A stretch of 64,000 bases of DNA from Isoetes taiwanensis (taxonomy: Eukaryota; Streptophyta; Lycopodiopsida; Isoetales; Isoetaceae). Each line of letters starts with the position of its first letter. Position 1 is the first letter of the stretch. A program made the translations under genes and the position numbers. Where the stretch lies: assembly GCA_021234155.1 (NCBI GenBank), contig JAJEKV010000017.1, forward strand, positions 17,370,372 to 17,434,371, given 5' to 3'. This document shows positions 21,641-35,140 of the stretch, piece by piece. Under the pieces are notes generated by a model. The model saw only the letters and a program-made list of their open reading frames with translations. It was not told where the DNA came from and did no database searches.

Positions 21641-24600
21641 TTTCTAGCTATGCACGGTCGTGACACATCAGCAAAATTATTGCAGGCCGTTGGATCTCCA
21701 ATATTTCGCATCGGCTTTACTGTAAAATTAGAAAATACCACGAAAATCTGGTTTGCCTTCCTTTGCTTGACTGAATTCCCTCCTCCGACCTTTCCTCCTG
21801 CTTACGCTTTTCGAATTCGATGGATGGAGAGGCGGCGGACTTGAAACTGCCGGTTTACTCCATAAAATATCTTGTTAAGTGATGCCCCGGCAATATCTCC
21901 GCAGAGGTACTCTCACAAACCCTACTAGAGGTAGCCAAGCCCGGCAAGCTTGGGGCTCGTAATCTTGTGGCAATGGAATAAATGAGACCCTAAGCTCCAT
22001 GAGAAGCATAGTTTTCTTTGGGATTTTGTGGATTCTTGGACCGTAGCTCTCTGCCAAATTTCTCCAAGAGATCTATTTCATGTGTCATGATGGTTTATTT
22101 TCTTGTATGTTTTGGCGTTACTTTTCTTAAATCATTCTTCTGGTCCTAATATTTCTTGAGTTTGGCTATGGGTTATGATCATGGTTTTCACGGCGGTTTG
22201 GCTATGGGTTATGCGATGGTTTTACGGCGGTTTGGCATTTCTGACTTATCTTTATCTTGAGCATGATCTTCGTAGTCCCAAAGCTAGATCTTGTCTTTAT
22301 AAGTTTAAGCACTATTTTCTTGTCTATATAGATTTAGATTCGACATCAAAGGTTTGGAAGTTTGCATAAGAAATCTTGGCCACTTGAGGTCTACTCATTT
22401 AAAATCTTAACCCGGTGCTAGCTCGAGGAAAAGAGCTTAGATGTTACTAACAACTTATTTGTATTGAAGCACGTTCATTGACATGATGGTTAGCCGATCA
22501 TAATTTTATTGGCGGTGAAGCAGTTGTTATTAAAGGGGGGGGAAACTGCGAGAACAAAGGAAACTCTGAGGGCTTTAATTTGACATATTCTATTTAAGAA
22601 GTCGCGAAACATCGGTGAGTTCCAAGAAAGATCCTTTACTTCACAAACACATACCAAACATCAATTGATTTATTTTCATGGCTTCAGCTTCGAAAAACAA
22701 AAGCAGGACCATGAGCATTTCGAAGGCCAAGCTCCGTTCTTGGAGTAAAAACTTGCAAGGTTTTTCTTAGAGGGTCTTTTTTGTGAGGTAACCTTATGAT
22801 TGCACCTTATAAATGATAAAATGCTCTACACAGAAAGTTCTTCAAAATATTTAAGCACAAAAGGTCTTTGCTTTCTACGTAATTTTGAGCTAAATGAGAT
22901 ATAATTACTAGTCAATGTGGATTTTGCGGATGTCAAAGCATTTATGTCAAATGCGTGAAGATGCCTTTCACGCTAGGAGTAAGTGTGGGATCCGTAAATA
23001 CAAGTGTAGAAATTGCGGCTAAGTTGGCCATTATATCTTGGTTTTACATTCAACAAGTTGTCCCACGTAAATTGTTTATAACATTACAGGGAGGATCTAA
23101 TGTTACTTTTCATGAAGTGAATACAAGCTGCGGTGAAGACATAATCACGTTTCTACTATTCCTATATTGTCGAATATTCCTATATTGACCGGAGAAGCTC
23201 ATATTCCTAGATCGAGGCATAATCTATTCCTATATTGTCGGAGAAGTTCATATTCCGAGGTGTTTGGTTTTATCCAAATGTTAAAATCACCCATCTTTGT
23301 ATTAAAATCACCCAAATGTATTTGGATTTGCTTTGAAAAGTGTTTAGCAGTTGCCATGATATAATGGTTGATGCATAAAACTATTCATTAACAAATGGAG
23401 CTTAGACTATGTTCTCTCTTTAAATTGCAAAATTTGGTAATTCTTTTCAACATGTTTGGATGCACTACCCACGTAAATGTAAGATATCTACAATTCTGCT
23501 TGGATCACCAACGGCATGGTGCCACGGGCGACAATTTTTTAAAGATTGTTAACCATGATCTTATCAACAGTGACAAGAGATTTTAATTCTATTGCGGCAA
23601 GAAATTTACCCAAGGATTCAAGAGAGTTTTACCTATAACGCCCAAAGATTTTGCTGATTTAACCCTGTAATTAGATTCCTTTACATTCAGATGATCGTCC
23701 TCGCTTTGAATTAGGTGAGTCGAGGGGGCCTCCCGGCGTCGTAGCGTCGACCCCCTTCCTCGCCCGGTAATCCAAGGCGGAGGGGCATTCTCAGACACAA
23801 GAAGGCAATTACCTAGAACCGTAATGCATAACATACTACATCAACTAACACTATAGATCTCATTTAAGACCACATCCACTATTTGCATTATAGACTACTA
23901 TCTTAAAACAATCTTATGAAACTATAGATCTCATTTTAAGACCACATCCACTATTTGCATTATAGACTACTATCTTAAACAATCTTATGAAACGTTTAAT
24001 CACGAGGAGAGAGCAATAACTACTAACTACTATCACTTACAAACTTAGGGTATCTCCAAATGACAACAAAGACATCATTTATTTAAAATGGTAATTTGAT
24101 CTTCAGTTCAAATGCTACATTTGCCAACTCCCGGCATGATACCACTTATATATTTAGTATTCTTTCTTCAATTTCAAAGCTTTTGGACATACAAAACACC
24201 ATGATATCTACACACAAATACTACCAGAAGTCAACAAATATGAACCTCAACATATGGTATCCGCTATCAACTTCCAAATGTGAACACCCAAACCTCTACC
24301 CCACAACTTCCCACCGAACTTCGAATTACCCATGTATTTAAAACCCAACGCGAGCCCAATTGCCTAGCCTTCTTTCCAACCGATTCAGCTCGCTTAGTTT
24401 ACATACTAGGACCAAAACATCTTCATGTCGAACAAGCGGTTTGTGAGATGGACTGTTCAGGTTCCTTTGGATTTGCCCTTACTATACTTTTGTTCTAACA
24501 CGGGGTTTGTAAACAATAAAATTCATCGCTAGTTCTAGTGTCAAGAGCATAACAAATGTTAAAACATCTATCGCTTCAGCTTTCAGCCTCGATGCCGGTG

Positions 24601-25918
24601 GTAATGCCACATATGTCTCGTTGATGAGCTTCATGTGAGTGCATTATCCACTGGCATTGTTATTGTTGATTTTACGGCTCAAACATAGATGCGAGATAAT
24701 GATGCGGATATTTCATCCCTCATGAGGATAAGCCTCCTTCTTATTGTACAGAAAACCGCCTTTGGTCAAGCACCCTAATTTACTTGCATTCTGTGCTTTA
24801 AAGCGTACCTGATTACATTTGAGATATTTGAGCCACTTGGTGATGTTTGTCAAGTATCACGAAAGTGACAAATGGGTCATGTTAATTCGTAAATCGCCAG
24901 TATAGTCTTTAATGTATTTTTTGGCCTTGATTTACGTTTTTATTGGAAGTATCTTGCATTTATGAAACTTATCCACTGGCATTTATCGGCGCAAAGTAGC
25001 CGCGATTAAACTAGCACGCCAGTTAAATTCTCAAATAAGTCTCACCAAGGGGAATGGAACATTTGAGTCGGTTCTATTTTGGATATGGACTATATAGATA
25101 AAACATATGTTGAAGTATTAAAGAATTATTGGCGAATCACAAGGTAACTTTCTAGTGACCATTCTTATTCTTGAACCTTTTGGACTTTGTTTGGATTAAA
25201 TTTAAGTATGCCCTTCTATAAGTGATGGCAACTTGAGGATAATAGAAGGCTAGCGAAGAGTACATTGAGAAGAGCTGATGTTCTAGCTAGATTATATTTT
25301 GAGAATGAAGATGTCAACTTCGAAAGCCTTTGGTAAGAGATTTTTTTTCTCATAAAAACCTCCCGATTATGTTTCCTTGTACTACCCCAAAACTCACAAG
25401 GGGTAAAGTGACTGGGATCTAAGGAAAATGGAAATCACGAAATACTAGGGTTCAAATCCATGTTACCTTGGACTTAATAAACCCGATCATCAAACGTTTT
25501 AAATGCGTAGTGCCTTCATAAAGAAACATCTAATGTTTTTGATATAAAAGCTTTAGCCATCAATTTTGTTGGATAGACTTGCATATAGATTGTCTTTTGT
25601 TCCTAAAAATAGTTGGATGTACAATAAACCTTTACCTAATTAGTTATACAATACCAATCGTACCGCCGGAAACGATAAATGCGATGGACAAACTCATAAT
25701 AAGTATCTATTTATAGTCTTGGAAGTAGTTTTCAAGTTAAAGTATCCATCTTATATTTAGTAAACCAATGTTCATTGTCGAGGAAGCACTATTGATTTGT
25801 CCCAAATACAAAGATGCAAGCCCTTGCTATCTTGTCGACAAACCATTACCATAGCCTATAATATTTTAAGTAAAAAAATTGGCACATCTCATCGCATGGG
25901 AGAACATTGATTCCTATG
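21641..25918. other. Noisy end of tandem copy 1
   Basis: This stretch corresponds to 43.9-48.2 kb. It holds a broken version of the 52-codon frame (from 21,821), a 23,697-23,778 inverted repeat with altered arms, a 70 bp tandem repeat and the remains of the 46,677-47,102 frame (24,360-24,760). Differences concentrate on CAG, CTG and CCG, so its frameshifts should not be taken as biological. No gene can be called from this copy. Confidence 0.5.
23851..23992. repeat. Two tandem ~70 bp units (copy 1)
   Basis: Two adjacent units both start CTATAGATCTCATTT and end AATCTTATGAAA; they differ by one-base indels. The same array is at 46,122-46,261. Confidence 0.85.
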
Positions 25919-25934
25919 AAGGTATGACGTAGAT

Positions 25935-26390
25935 CTGAAATAATATAAGGGATCCTTGAGGGATGAGTGAGATAGCACATGTTTGAATTTCTATCCAAGC
26001 GGTGGACGTAGAAGTCCACGCGAGAAAGCATCATACACATCGGCTCGGCCATTCCTAATACTCACGGAAGAACTCAATTGGCAAACCATCAGAAACACAG
26101 GCATTTTCCTCTTTTTGCAATTTGAAGGCGCTGAGCCTCATCATCAACTTGCTTAGCGCCTCTATTGACATACTTGGCATTTCCGTCGGATGACGAAAGG
26201 GAAATCCTAGACAAACTAGCATCTATTTCTGATTGAAAAAAGGGAAGATATACATTTTTTAGTGGCACCACTGAGACTTCCATTTTAACATCCCATGGGT
26301 TAAAAAGGCTACGGCAATGATAGCTTCAACACCATCATATTCACCTGCTTCATCATCCGTTTATAATGAAAATGAACATTTCTTGAATTA
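25935..26390 (-). mobile_element. L1 reverse transcriptase fragment (copy 2)
   Basis: This repeats the 3,815-4,262 part of the L1, starting abruptly at the duplication joint in the 'DWRPITLL' block. The reading frame is scrambled by small changes at CAG, CTG and CCTGG words; only pieces such as PLKNVYLPF and DASLSRISL remain readable. No catalytic YADD part is present because the unit boundary excludes it. Confidence 0.7.
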
Positions 26391-27805
26391 AATGAAAATG
26401 AAAGTTACATTTCCCATGATAAGAAGCGGAATAATTTCAAGTTATTGGGATGCTACCACTTTGATAATTTCCCCAGTAAAAATGTTATCGCCCTTTTCAG
26501 CTAGAGCACATCCAGATCAATCCGATAATATATGCATTTGTACATGCTCTTTGTTGGACAAATGTTTGTTCAAACAATGTTGCATAAAGTAAGTGTCATA
26601 TTTTTCTATCATTTGAAATGTGAAAGTGAGGTTTCTTTGATGAATTTCCTCTCATCTTCATCTAATTCAAGGATCATATGATTTGGAGGTGCCTACATGT
26701 GATATCTACTAAAATTGTGCCTTGTCATTCTTCTAAAAGTTGTTGTCCTTTCTAAATGTTTCTAAATACTCTTTAAATTGCTTGGCTTTTTGCCATCTAC
26801 CCTCATAGTGCATGATGAATTATTTAAACCACGATTCTATTAATTTGAAATTATTCGAATTTTGAATCCACCCGAGTGTTAGTTTTAGGGTTGTTAGATT
26901 TGGGGGTCCCAGTGTGTCGATATTAAGGGGTTGTCGGTTTTCCCAGGGTTCGCCTAGTTCTAATTTTTTATGGTTTCCCCCGCGAGTTTTGGTTTTAAGG
27001 TTCCGCCGGTGTTACTTCTACTATTAAAATTTGGATTTCCCTTGGCGTTATGGGCTTCCCGCAGTATAAATTTTGGGACTAAGTTGGTTCTTTTTTCTTC
27101 TTAAGCGGGATGCGTCTTTATCACGGTGCACGGTGCTGGCGGCGGTTTAGTTCTCTCTTTTCATTCCACCGGCACCCGCAACCAATGCGAATTCGGCGCT
27201 GCGGCCCAAGATGAGCTCTGGCGCTGGCACCAATACGAACTCTTAGCACCTCAGCGGGAGAGAAATCAAAGCTCTTCGACTCTTTGCAACTTGGGGTAAG
27301 CAAATCACCTCTTTTCTTCATCTATCGAGAAATTCTTAGCTATAATGGATGATATAGATGCTTCGAGGGCTTGAAATTTAGAAATGGGTATTGTCAAATC
27401 CCGATTTATTTTCTGCGAAAAGTTCTGTATAATACTCTTGGCATTCTTTTGATTATGCCTTCCATATTATATGGCATGCTTTGATCAATCTTAAACCCGA
27501 TTCTTTGGAAATTGAAGCCTTAAAATTCTATTTTTATTCCAAAGATCCACAAAATCGGTGTGAAAGGCGCATTTTTATACCATTTTCAAAAAAATGAAAT
27601 GTGGAATAATTTCAAATTAACGGAATGCGTGGTTTTAACACTTTTCTAGCATTGCGAAAAATCTTAGCAACACTTATAGTCTTGTAAACCTAGTTTTTAT
27701 TGATCTTATAACTCCCTTGTCATTAGGTTCTTCTCTGACTTCATAATACAACAAATACAAAATTTAAACCTGAAGCTACATGATAATGACATGCAATAAA
27801 GCTTT

Positions 27806-30210
27806 GCCTTATTATACCCCTGGCGTCGCCCGGCTCGGGGACATCAACATTTCAGCGTAACCGGTGGTTTTGCGGAGTGTAAAAACATGGCGCCGGACTC
27901 CGTCGATGCACGGATCGGTGCTCGCTTGCGGGCCACCACCACGATCACCAGTGTACCCATCGAAGGACACAAAAGCGCTGGCGGTACCTTGCCCGGGCAT
28001 CGAGGGGGAGATGTTGACTGTTTGGACGCTCATCCTCGAACCTTTTGGCCTTGAAGTGCTTGAAGGCCAGCCCGTTTATCACACGGCGGTGGGAGCCGTG
28101 CTTACGCAGCTCTCTATGACCCACCGAGGGCCAGCGTCGCCCATACCCCATGATGGCCCCATTGGTTCGCGGAGAGGAGGATGTTGTGGAGGACTGCAAT
28201 GGCGGCTAATGGGAAGGCAAGCCCGACCTCGATGGTATCTGGGCGGAGTTACTCAAATGGGGCGGGGCCGCCCATTGCCAATCCTCACTACATTCCAGCA
28301 GGCATTGCGGGGAAGGTTTCCCAGACAATGGACCACAAGCGAGGTTGTCCCCATTCACAAGGCGGGTGACCCACAGCATGTCGGCCAATTCAGGGCGATC
28401 ATGGTCAGTTCGGTGTTGCCAAACCATTGGGCTACGGCATTCTCGGCGTGATTGACCAGGCTGACGGCGGAATGTCTTGCGAGCCCTCACACAAAGGGCT
28501 TTACACCCCGCCACTCAATGATTGACCATATCTCTTTACGCTGCGGGCCTTGATTGAAGAGCGGCGAAACCATCGGCCGGGACTTGTAATATTACTGCTT
28601 TGTGGACTTAGCGAAGGCTTTGTCACGGTCCCGGGAAAAGCTATGGGCTAAGGCTGCGTGTCAGCCCAGGGATGCCCTTTGCACGATAGCGAGGAATGCC
28701 ATATCTGAGGGCTATATATGAGTTGTTTTGGCGAGGGATGCGGTAAGCGGACCAAAGCATTCACCCGGTGGTATGTCGGTCCCAAGGGCTGCCCCTCTCA
28801 CCAACACTTTTGGCCTCTACATTGACCCGTTAGAGCCGGCTTCACTGAGCATGGGGGATGACATCATGACTTTTGCACCAGGTCATCGCCCGACTCATCT
28901 ATCTAACGACGATGTTGACCGGCTCCGCCCACACCCCAAAAGCTATCTGTTTGATCTCATCTAGATGCCCTAGACACATTTGCCCGGGGCCCCGGACATG
29001 CGCATGTGAATCGGCCAAGACCGGGGTGGTTCTCATATCCTCTTCACACCACCCCACGCCTCCACGCACTCATATATCGGGGGCCTGACTGTGGAGGTCA
29101 CGCCCACCTACAAGTACCTAGGGTGGAGTTCCCCTCCCTCGCTCTGTTGGGGAGGCGCCCATCCGCTTGCGGTGACAACAGTCGAAAGCGCTTTGCCATG
29201 CGGACCACCATCTCTATGATTGGGGCCACAAAAGGCTAAGCGAGCTCTATGATTGGGGCCATTTGGGGGCGGGCGTCTCTTTAGCGACTGGAATGACTTG
29301 GAGGCCCTTGTCTGCAGTTTTAGCACGCAGGTTTGGGGAAACGGAGAATGCGTTCTCTTTGGCGACACAGGGCAAGCTTGGGCCCTTGAGGTCACGCCGT
29401 CATTTTGAAAGCACGGTGATGCTCGGCTCCCTTTTTGTTCGCGGAATGGGCCCTTGTGCGGGTTGGAGGGTAGGATCGATGGATTACGGAGGTGGACGTC
29501 ACGAACGCAGATGCGTGCGTGACCGCTGCGTCGTGACAGAGTACTGGGCGCTTGCTTCCTTGGCAAGCTACGGGATCCCAGCGTTCTAGAAACAGGTCAA
29601 AGGCGGCCCATTACAAGGAGCACATCAACCCCGCGTTGGCGGGGGCCGCACCTCTACTGCGTTCCAACTGCCACGAAAAAAAGCGAGTCATTGCCTCCAT
29701 TCGACGGTGCCCACCATCTTCGCGCCATCGGCAGGCGGTGGATTGGGGAGCCCCGCCGGGACGAGCTCTGCCGGTCTTTGTCGGGCGGGTGCCATTGAGG
29801 ATGAGTCTCACTTTCGGAGTTGCCCGGCGATCGGTCCGGATCCGGGCGGAATCGTTTCCCTAGTAATGCGGCGGACTTGCCCCTGCATTTGCTGATGAAC
29901 ACACCGTCGATCGTCCTGGGAGGTCGTTACATTCGGGAAAACTTGGATGCGAGCCCACCTTTGCCCCTTTACTGTGCCTGTGATCGAGGGCTCTGAATCT
30001 GATACATGAGTGTATATATTTGTGTGGTTTTTAGTATATTGGAGCGGTTTTGTCGCCGGGCTGATTGTTTGCCCGCAGTTTTTCCCTCAAACCCTTTGAG
30101 GGGGTTTTTAATCCGGGTAGTAATCCGCTTTGCTGGCAGCTTTTGTTTGGTCCCATAGACCGATTGGTCTCCGTGGACAATACAAATACCTTCCTTCCTT
30201 CCTTCCTTAT
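27806..30210 (+). mobile_element. 5'-truncated LINE (copy 2)
   Basis: This is the counterpart of 5,700-8,052. Blocks remain recognisable: a plus frame to about 28,451 includes the QALRGRFPRQWTTSEVVPIHK region, followed by pieces of CFVDLAKAF, FGLYIDPLEPA and, near the end, a zinc-finger stretch with GAIEDESH. The frame is broken in many more places than in copy 1, nearly always at CHG words, so this copy looks like a poorer consensus rather than an older element. It ends with the stem-loop and (CCTT)n. Confidence 0.75.
30063..30125 (+). ncRNA. Stem-loop motif at LINE 3' end (copy 2, damaged)
   Basis: This is the same site as 7,904-7,970. The left arm reads GATTGTTTGCCC and the apical CCCTTCGGGG has become CCCTTTGAGGGGG. 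The right outer arm GGGTAGTAATC is unchanged. Changes lie at CG/CHG words, so it should not be used as independent structural evidence. Confidence 0.5.
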
Positions 30211-33040
30211 AATATATCTTTCCTCCACCATATGTCCATACCATTCTTCACTTTCATTTCTTGGACAAACACGTGACCTCTAAAACTTACTTGTTGAAGC
30301 ATAGATACACTTCCTTGTCATGCATGTTGTTCTAGAATCACAAATATTACAAGTGCATTTATAACTTAGATCACGAATTTTATGCTATCTGAAAGAGTAA
30401 GCGGCAAACCTAAGAGCTTTATTATATCTCCAGTAGCTATGACTCTGAAGCCCAATCCATTAGCACGAGAGTCAATGTCCCCATCTTCTTGTTGGCTTTT
30501 TGATGGAAAAGGACTATTTGAAAATATTTGAAAATTAAAAGAGCATTTTGGGAATTTCAAAATCACAATTGGGAATTTAGTCAACAATTAAGGGCATTTT
30601 GATAAATTTCCCAAACATTAATATGGAGTTGTTATGAGGCATTTTGATCAGACCCTGACAAATGGAGCACTTGTCCAAGACCTATAACTATCCTAAGAAC
30701 ATCCTTCACCATTAGTTGTGTTTAGAACACTGAAAACATGTGAACACTCCAAGAGCGAGAAAAATGAAAAGGTCACTATAAACCTCGATTGATGGTTTGT
30801 TCACTATAATCCCCAAGGCCATTGAATGTCCAATGGGTGGAGGAATCGAGATACATCAAAGATTGAATTAGGAAAGCATTTAACTCATTGGTGTAATGTC
30901 TAGATCTTGCACAGAATATTCACCATCATGCTCACAAACATTATTCCAAAGGCATAAATATACCCTCCGAGTTCTTTCAATGAGCTAGGACCTTAGTCCG
31001 AAGTAGTAGAAGATATGCATATAGAATAAAACAATCAACTCCAATAATGATATTAAAGCATAAAGGCATATATGCTTAATCCAAACCTGTTAATCAAAAT
31101 TCATCACGGCTTAAACTTGAAAAAAAAAAGATAGAATGCTCTCACTTTTAGATTACTTGAGCGTTGATGTCTGGGTTTGGCATCTCCTTTTCTACCAATG
31201 TCGGATCCATTTGGCGGGTTATATTGTTCACAGGAATCCCCGGATATTGGATCGATTCCATTACCATTAGATATTAATCAACATCTAATAACCTGAAATT
31301 TCCTTTAAATAATGAATTCACACAATTCTGCGATTCTTGTTGGATCAAATACTAATATAAGCGGTCCATGCGGTAGGAAATTTTAGTCTTAGTAGTATAA
31401 TCAAAACAATGAGACATAATCTTGCCCGAAACCTTCTAGTTAATAAAACCACGGCTATCACTTTTGTAATAATAATTGATCACATGGAAGCATTTTAGTA
31501 ACGGTTAGATTAAGAATCAAGATATTTCTTTCCTTAAAGATGACATTCTTCAATACTTCTTTGCTAGAGAAGATTGATTAATTGAATTCCGGACCCTCGT
31601 CCATTAGGCAACATGAAAAATACATGTCCATAAAAGCTAAAAGGAGTCCATTTTTTCTCAATATTATCCCAACATCATTTAGTTCTAACATCATTTTCAG
31701 ACTTCCTTAAATAAGTATTTCCGGAATAAAAGCCATTTTATCTCCACATGGCCTTTTATTTTCCTTTTAGGGTCTATGAGCATTTTTATTGCTTTTATTC
31801 TTCTCTTTCTTGTACCGCCTCCAAAGTGCAAGCTCACATATGGGCTTCAAGCCGCGGCTCTCTCTCTCCCATAGGAGTATGTTTTAAGTGTTTCAATTTT
31901 TCTCCATGACATCCTTTTCTACTACCAATCTTTTTGCTATTGAACCAATTGACACAACATCGGACTTCCTTTGATTTATACACCATCTTTTTCCATCATA
32001 TTAGTTCTAAGCTGGTTGCATTCCTTCCCTAATCGTTTCATGAAATGCGCCAGATTGCAAACAAAGTTGATTGCATCTAACTATTTGCTGCAGCCAATGC
32101 GCTATTATGACACCGCAAAGAATAATCCAGAGTAGCTTAAATGTTGATGATCCAAGCAAGCCATTTGAACCTAATGATGTGAATTTAATCAAACGTCATG
32201 CGAATGGAAGTGTGGATGCAAAATTAATAAAGGGGTCTCTCGGGTACAATTCACCTTTACCCACAAATGTATGTGCCTTTACTCCTTGGACCCTCAAGGC
32301 ATCATCATCAAAAGTCTTGTTTATCCTCCCTTTCTTCCTCCACGAGGCGTGCAACTTTGTGATACCTCGATCCAGTGCGCAAGATCCTCCACATGATTTT
32401 GGTTAGGGTCGCAACGTCAAGCATGAAAGATGGTATCGGATATGTTATCGACAAATAGTAAGAACTACCTCCCAATCAAGAACATGAACTTAGACTAACC
32501 ATAGGTAAATTGCAGATCCTCGGATCGGTACCATGTACAATGCATCATGTTGCGGATGATCAATAGGATGTGCATAATTCAAAGTGAAATTGTAAACTTC
32601 AAATTCATGCAATATAACTTCAAATTCATCCACCACATAGATCACTTTTGACTGAATTTGTGGTGGAAACTTCATATGTAAGAGCATAATCGGTGAGTGG
32701 CATGGGCTTGACAAAAAAGCTCAGGGTTCCAGCGAAGGCATTTGGCGGTCGAAAAAATCCGCATCCTCGCTTCCGGATCAGACCTGCAATTCTCCCTTGG
32801 TAGTGGATGCCCTTAACACTGGTTAACTCATGCCCGCGGGACTCTTATTTGTGCTAGAGTGAGATCTCGGTCGGCGCATAAGGGCGTCCCCCTCAAGCAA
32901 CTTGCTCTTAACATAATATATCTTTTCATACTTGTGCATCTCACGTAGGTGAATGTGACCCGTCGGTGGCTGTCGGTCTATGGTAGCTTGCCTAACAATG
33001 TGCACAGTGTGTGGAATACCATATATGGCGGGATCGGCTT

Positions 33041-33930
33041 CTAGAGGCATTCAATGAGGTTCTCCCTCCTTCCTCCTGCGGCATACCACCACAAGTGTCT
33101 CAACTCTTGGAGCTCTTTGATCCTTGGGTCAAAGTTGACCTTTTCGGCCGAGGTGTTGCATGCGGTTTGTGAGGTGTTGGTTTTGTGGCCTTGAGTTGGA
33201 ATGAGAGGCGGCATGGGCCGACCTCCGTGATCGGCTTGGTTGTCCATAATGGCAAATAAGCACGATTTTGAAATATATGGATTACATTGTAGCATGTAAA
33301 GTGGTTCCTCCTTCCTAAAGTGAGAGCTCAGCTCTGTTGGAATTGTTTCTACCTTTTGCCAATTCGGTGCATGCATAGGGCTGCTTGCTCATGAGCATCT
33401 TTATGGAGGCCTTACTCACATGATGATTGCCCACCGACTCTTACATCCAGTCCCGAAAGCAATAGAGTTGTACTTTCAATTTATGTAGACGGAGGCAACT
33501 ATAGGATCCATTGTTGATAAGGTGGTTTCGGTGTGTTGATCCCGCTTTCCCGGGCTTGGAGTGTGATTGGCTCTCTTGGGTGGCGGCTCTTAGACCTTTT
33601 TCAACATGGTAGTAGTGTGTCCTCGACCTCTCGAGGCGAGAGATAGTTGAGGTCATTTCACGCTCAAAACGTTGCATGTCTTGTGTCATACTTGGTGGGC
33701 CGTGGTGTCCCAGCGGATCTATAGGTCGATGAGACCCGGCTTATCCCGGCCTCTTTGAAAGCAACAATGTATATAATCAAGGGATAACAACGAAAGGGAA
33801 TAACTATGCCCTTACAAAACCGATATAATGTTTGTCTGTACAAATGTAAGTTGCTCATGAACATCGCCGTGCAATAGCACAATTGCACTACTAAGATCTA
33901 CTTGAGGCTCCATTATCTTTGCCGCGAGAA
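33041..33930 (-). pseudogene. Gag-like coiled-coil relic (copy 2)
   Basis: This matches 10,892-11,764. Open pieces include 33,441-33,689 (MTQDMQRFEREMTSTISRL, heptad-like) and 33,041-33,376 (FDPRIKELQELRHL near its end). The 33,441-33,689 piece is longer and cleaner than its copy-1 partner and shows the coiled-coil nature better. Frameshifts are partly at CHG sites. Confidence 0.4.
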
Positions 33931-34135
33931 AGGCCAAAAGATTTGCCCCCCTCCATTCTTATACCCTTTTCTCTTATGTGAATAAGCAAGAAAGTCTATG
34001 TGACTTTTCGGATGTGATTTGTTTGCTACCAAATGAGTGTTGGTTTGGGGATAATCCATCATACCTTACATCAATCGAGGTTTATGTTTTTAAAAACTTG
34101 ATAATTTTCTTGTTAATAATTGTCAATACCCTTGA

Positions 34136-35140
34136 TTCTAGAATGGGACTTCATGAAACCAACAAACCTAGCCACTTAGACTTGCTTCTCATTCATCTCC
34201 CCAGATTTTCTACAATGGTGGATAGTGGGTAGCCGCATTGGCCATCACGAACTACCCATAAAAATAAAGAGAAAAGGAAAATCCAATTATATCATTTTGG
34301 ACCCCAACAAAATACAATGCTAATAGAGGCTGGGCTGAATGTAAAGCTTATCAGGGATTAAAAAACAGCCCTTTCGGGTTTTTAGGGAAAAACCCTAGTG
34401 ATAAGCCCGGCAAGGGGGCTTGGACAAGCGGAAGGCTTAAAAATGGCTCCCCAAAACCCACGAATGGAAAAGTCGAAGCAGTTCGGATTAACCCCACGAC
34501 ACACATCACCAACAAAAACAACAAGACAAAACAAACCTCCCAGAGTGGAGGGGCTGATTACAGCCGTGCCACCGGCGATAAAATACAATAACAAAGAAGG
34601 GGAGGTGGGTTCAAAGAAATAAGGTAATGGCTGAGAGAAGAGGAAGCGCCGATGAGAAGTCGAAGCAGAAACGCGCCTAAAATAGCAAACTCCCAAGCAG
34701 AATGGGCATGCGCCGCCCGCATGCATGCAAAACATGCATGCTCGTCCCATTCTAGAATGGCGATCCGATGTCTCGGATCGATGGGATTCTAGAATGGGAC
34801 TGCGCATAAACCAACAAACCGCCCGAATACCAAGGACTTCCTTCCTTAACAAACTAGAATCGAGGGCGAAGGTCACAAGATGAAGGCTAAAAGTAGAAAG
34901 GACAAAGATGAAAAAAGCGCCAAATTGGCCAAAACCGGGCGGGAAGAAGCCCCTCCCGCACGAAACAATTCAAAGAGAATAAAGTATGCTGGCGAGAGAA
35001 GAGGAAGCGTAGATGAGAAGTCGAAGAGAAGCGCCCTAAAATAGCAAACTCCCGGGAATGGGCATCTGCGCAGCATGCATGCAAAACATGCATGCTCGTC
35101 CCATTCTAGAATGGCGATCCGATGTCTGGGATCGATGGGA
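34136..35140 (-). mobile_element. ~1 kb compound insertion (copy 2)
   Basis: This is the counterpart of 11,984-13,012, with the same TTGA-TTCTAGAATGGGAC left end and GGATCGATGGGA right end, the same two units and the same CATGCATG palindromes. Several GC-rich words are altered. Confidence 0.5.
34345..34406 (-). ncRNA. Stem-loop motif (copy 2 of locus 3, damaged)
   Basis: On the minus strand GCTTATCAC and TGATAAGCTT still pair, and CCCGAAAGGG is unchanged. The outer GCCGAA arm is lost and AACCCCGCCC reads AACAGCCC on the plus strand. It is a duplicate of 12,183-12,261, not an independent instance. Confidence 0.5.

Larger units (their letters stand above)
3797..25918. repeat. Large tandem duplication, copy 1 (~22.1 kb)
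   Basis: Everything from about 3,797 to 25,918 recurs in the same order and orientation from about 25,919 to 48,212, with an offset that rises from about 22,120 to 22,260. Some stretches match base for base, for example the 68-codon frames at 16,246-16,452 and 38,376-38,582. The junction lies near 25,919, where the unit's right end (GATTCCTATGAA) meets its left end (GGTATG..ATCTGAAATAAT). A short AAGG-type match at the joint may be microhomology. The copy is clean from 8 to 19.9 kb and from 20.4 to 21.6 kb. It is noisy at the LINE, at 19.9-20.4 kb and from 21.64 kb to its end. Confidence 0.9.

Noticed and set aside
20000-25918. Repeat-induced or deamination-type mutation of copy 1
   Set aside because: Changes at CAG/CTG are to CGG, CACGG and small insertions or deletions, not C-to-T or G-to-A.
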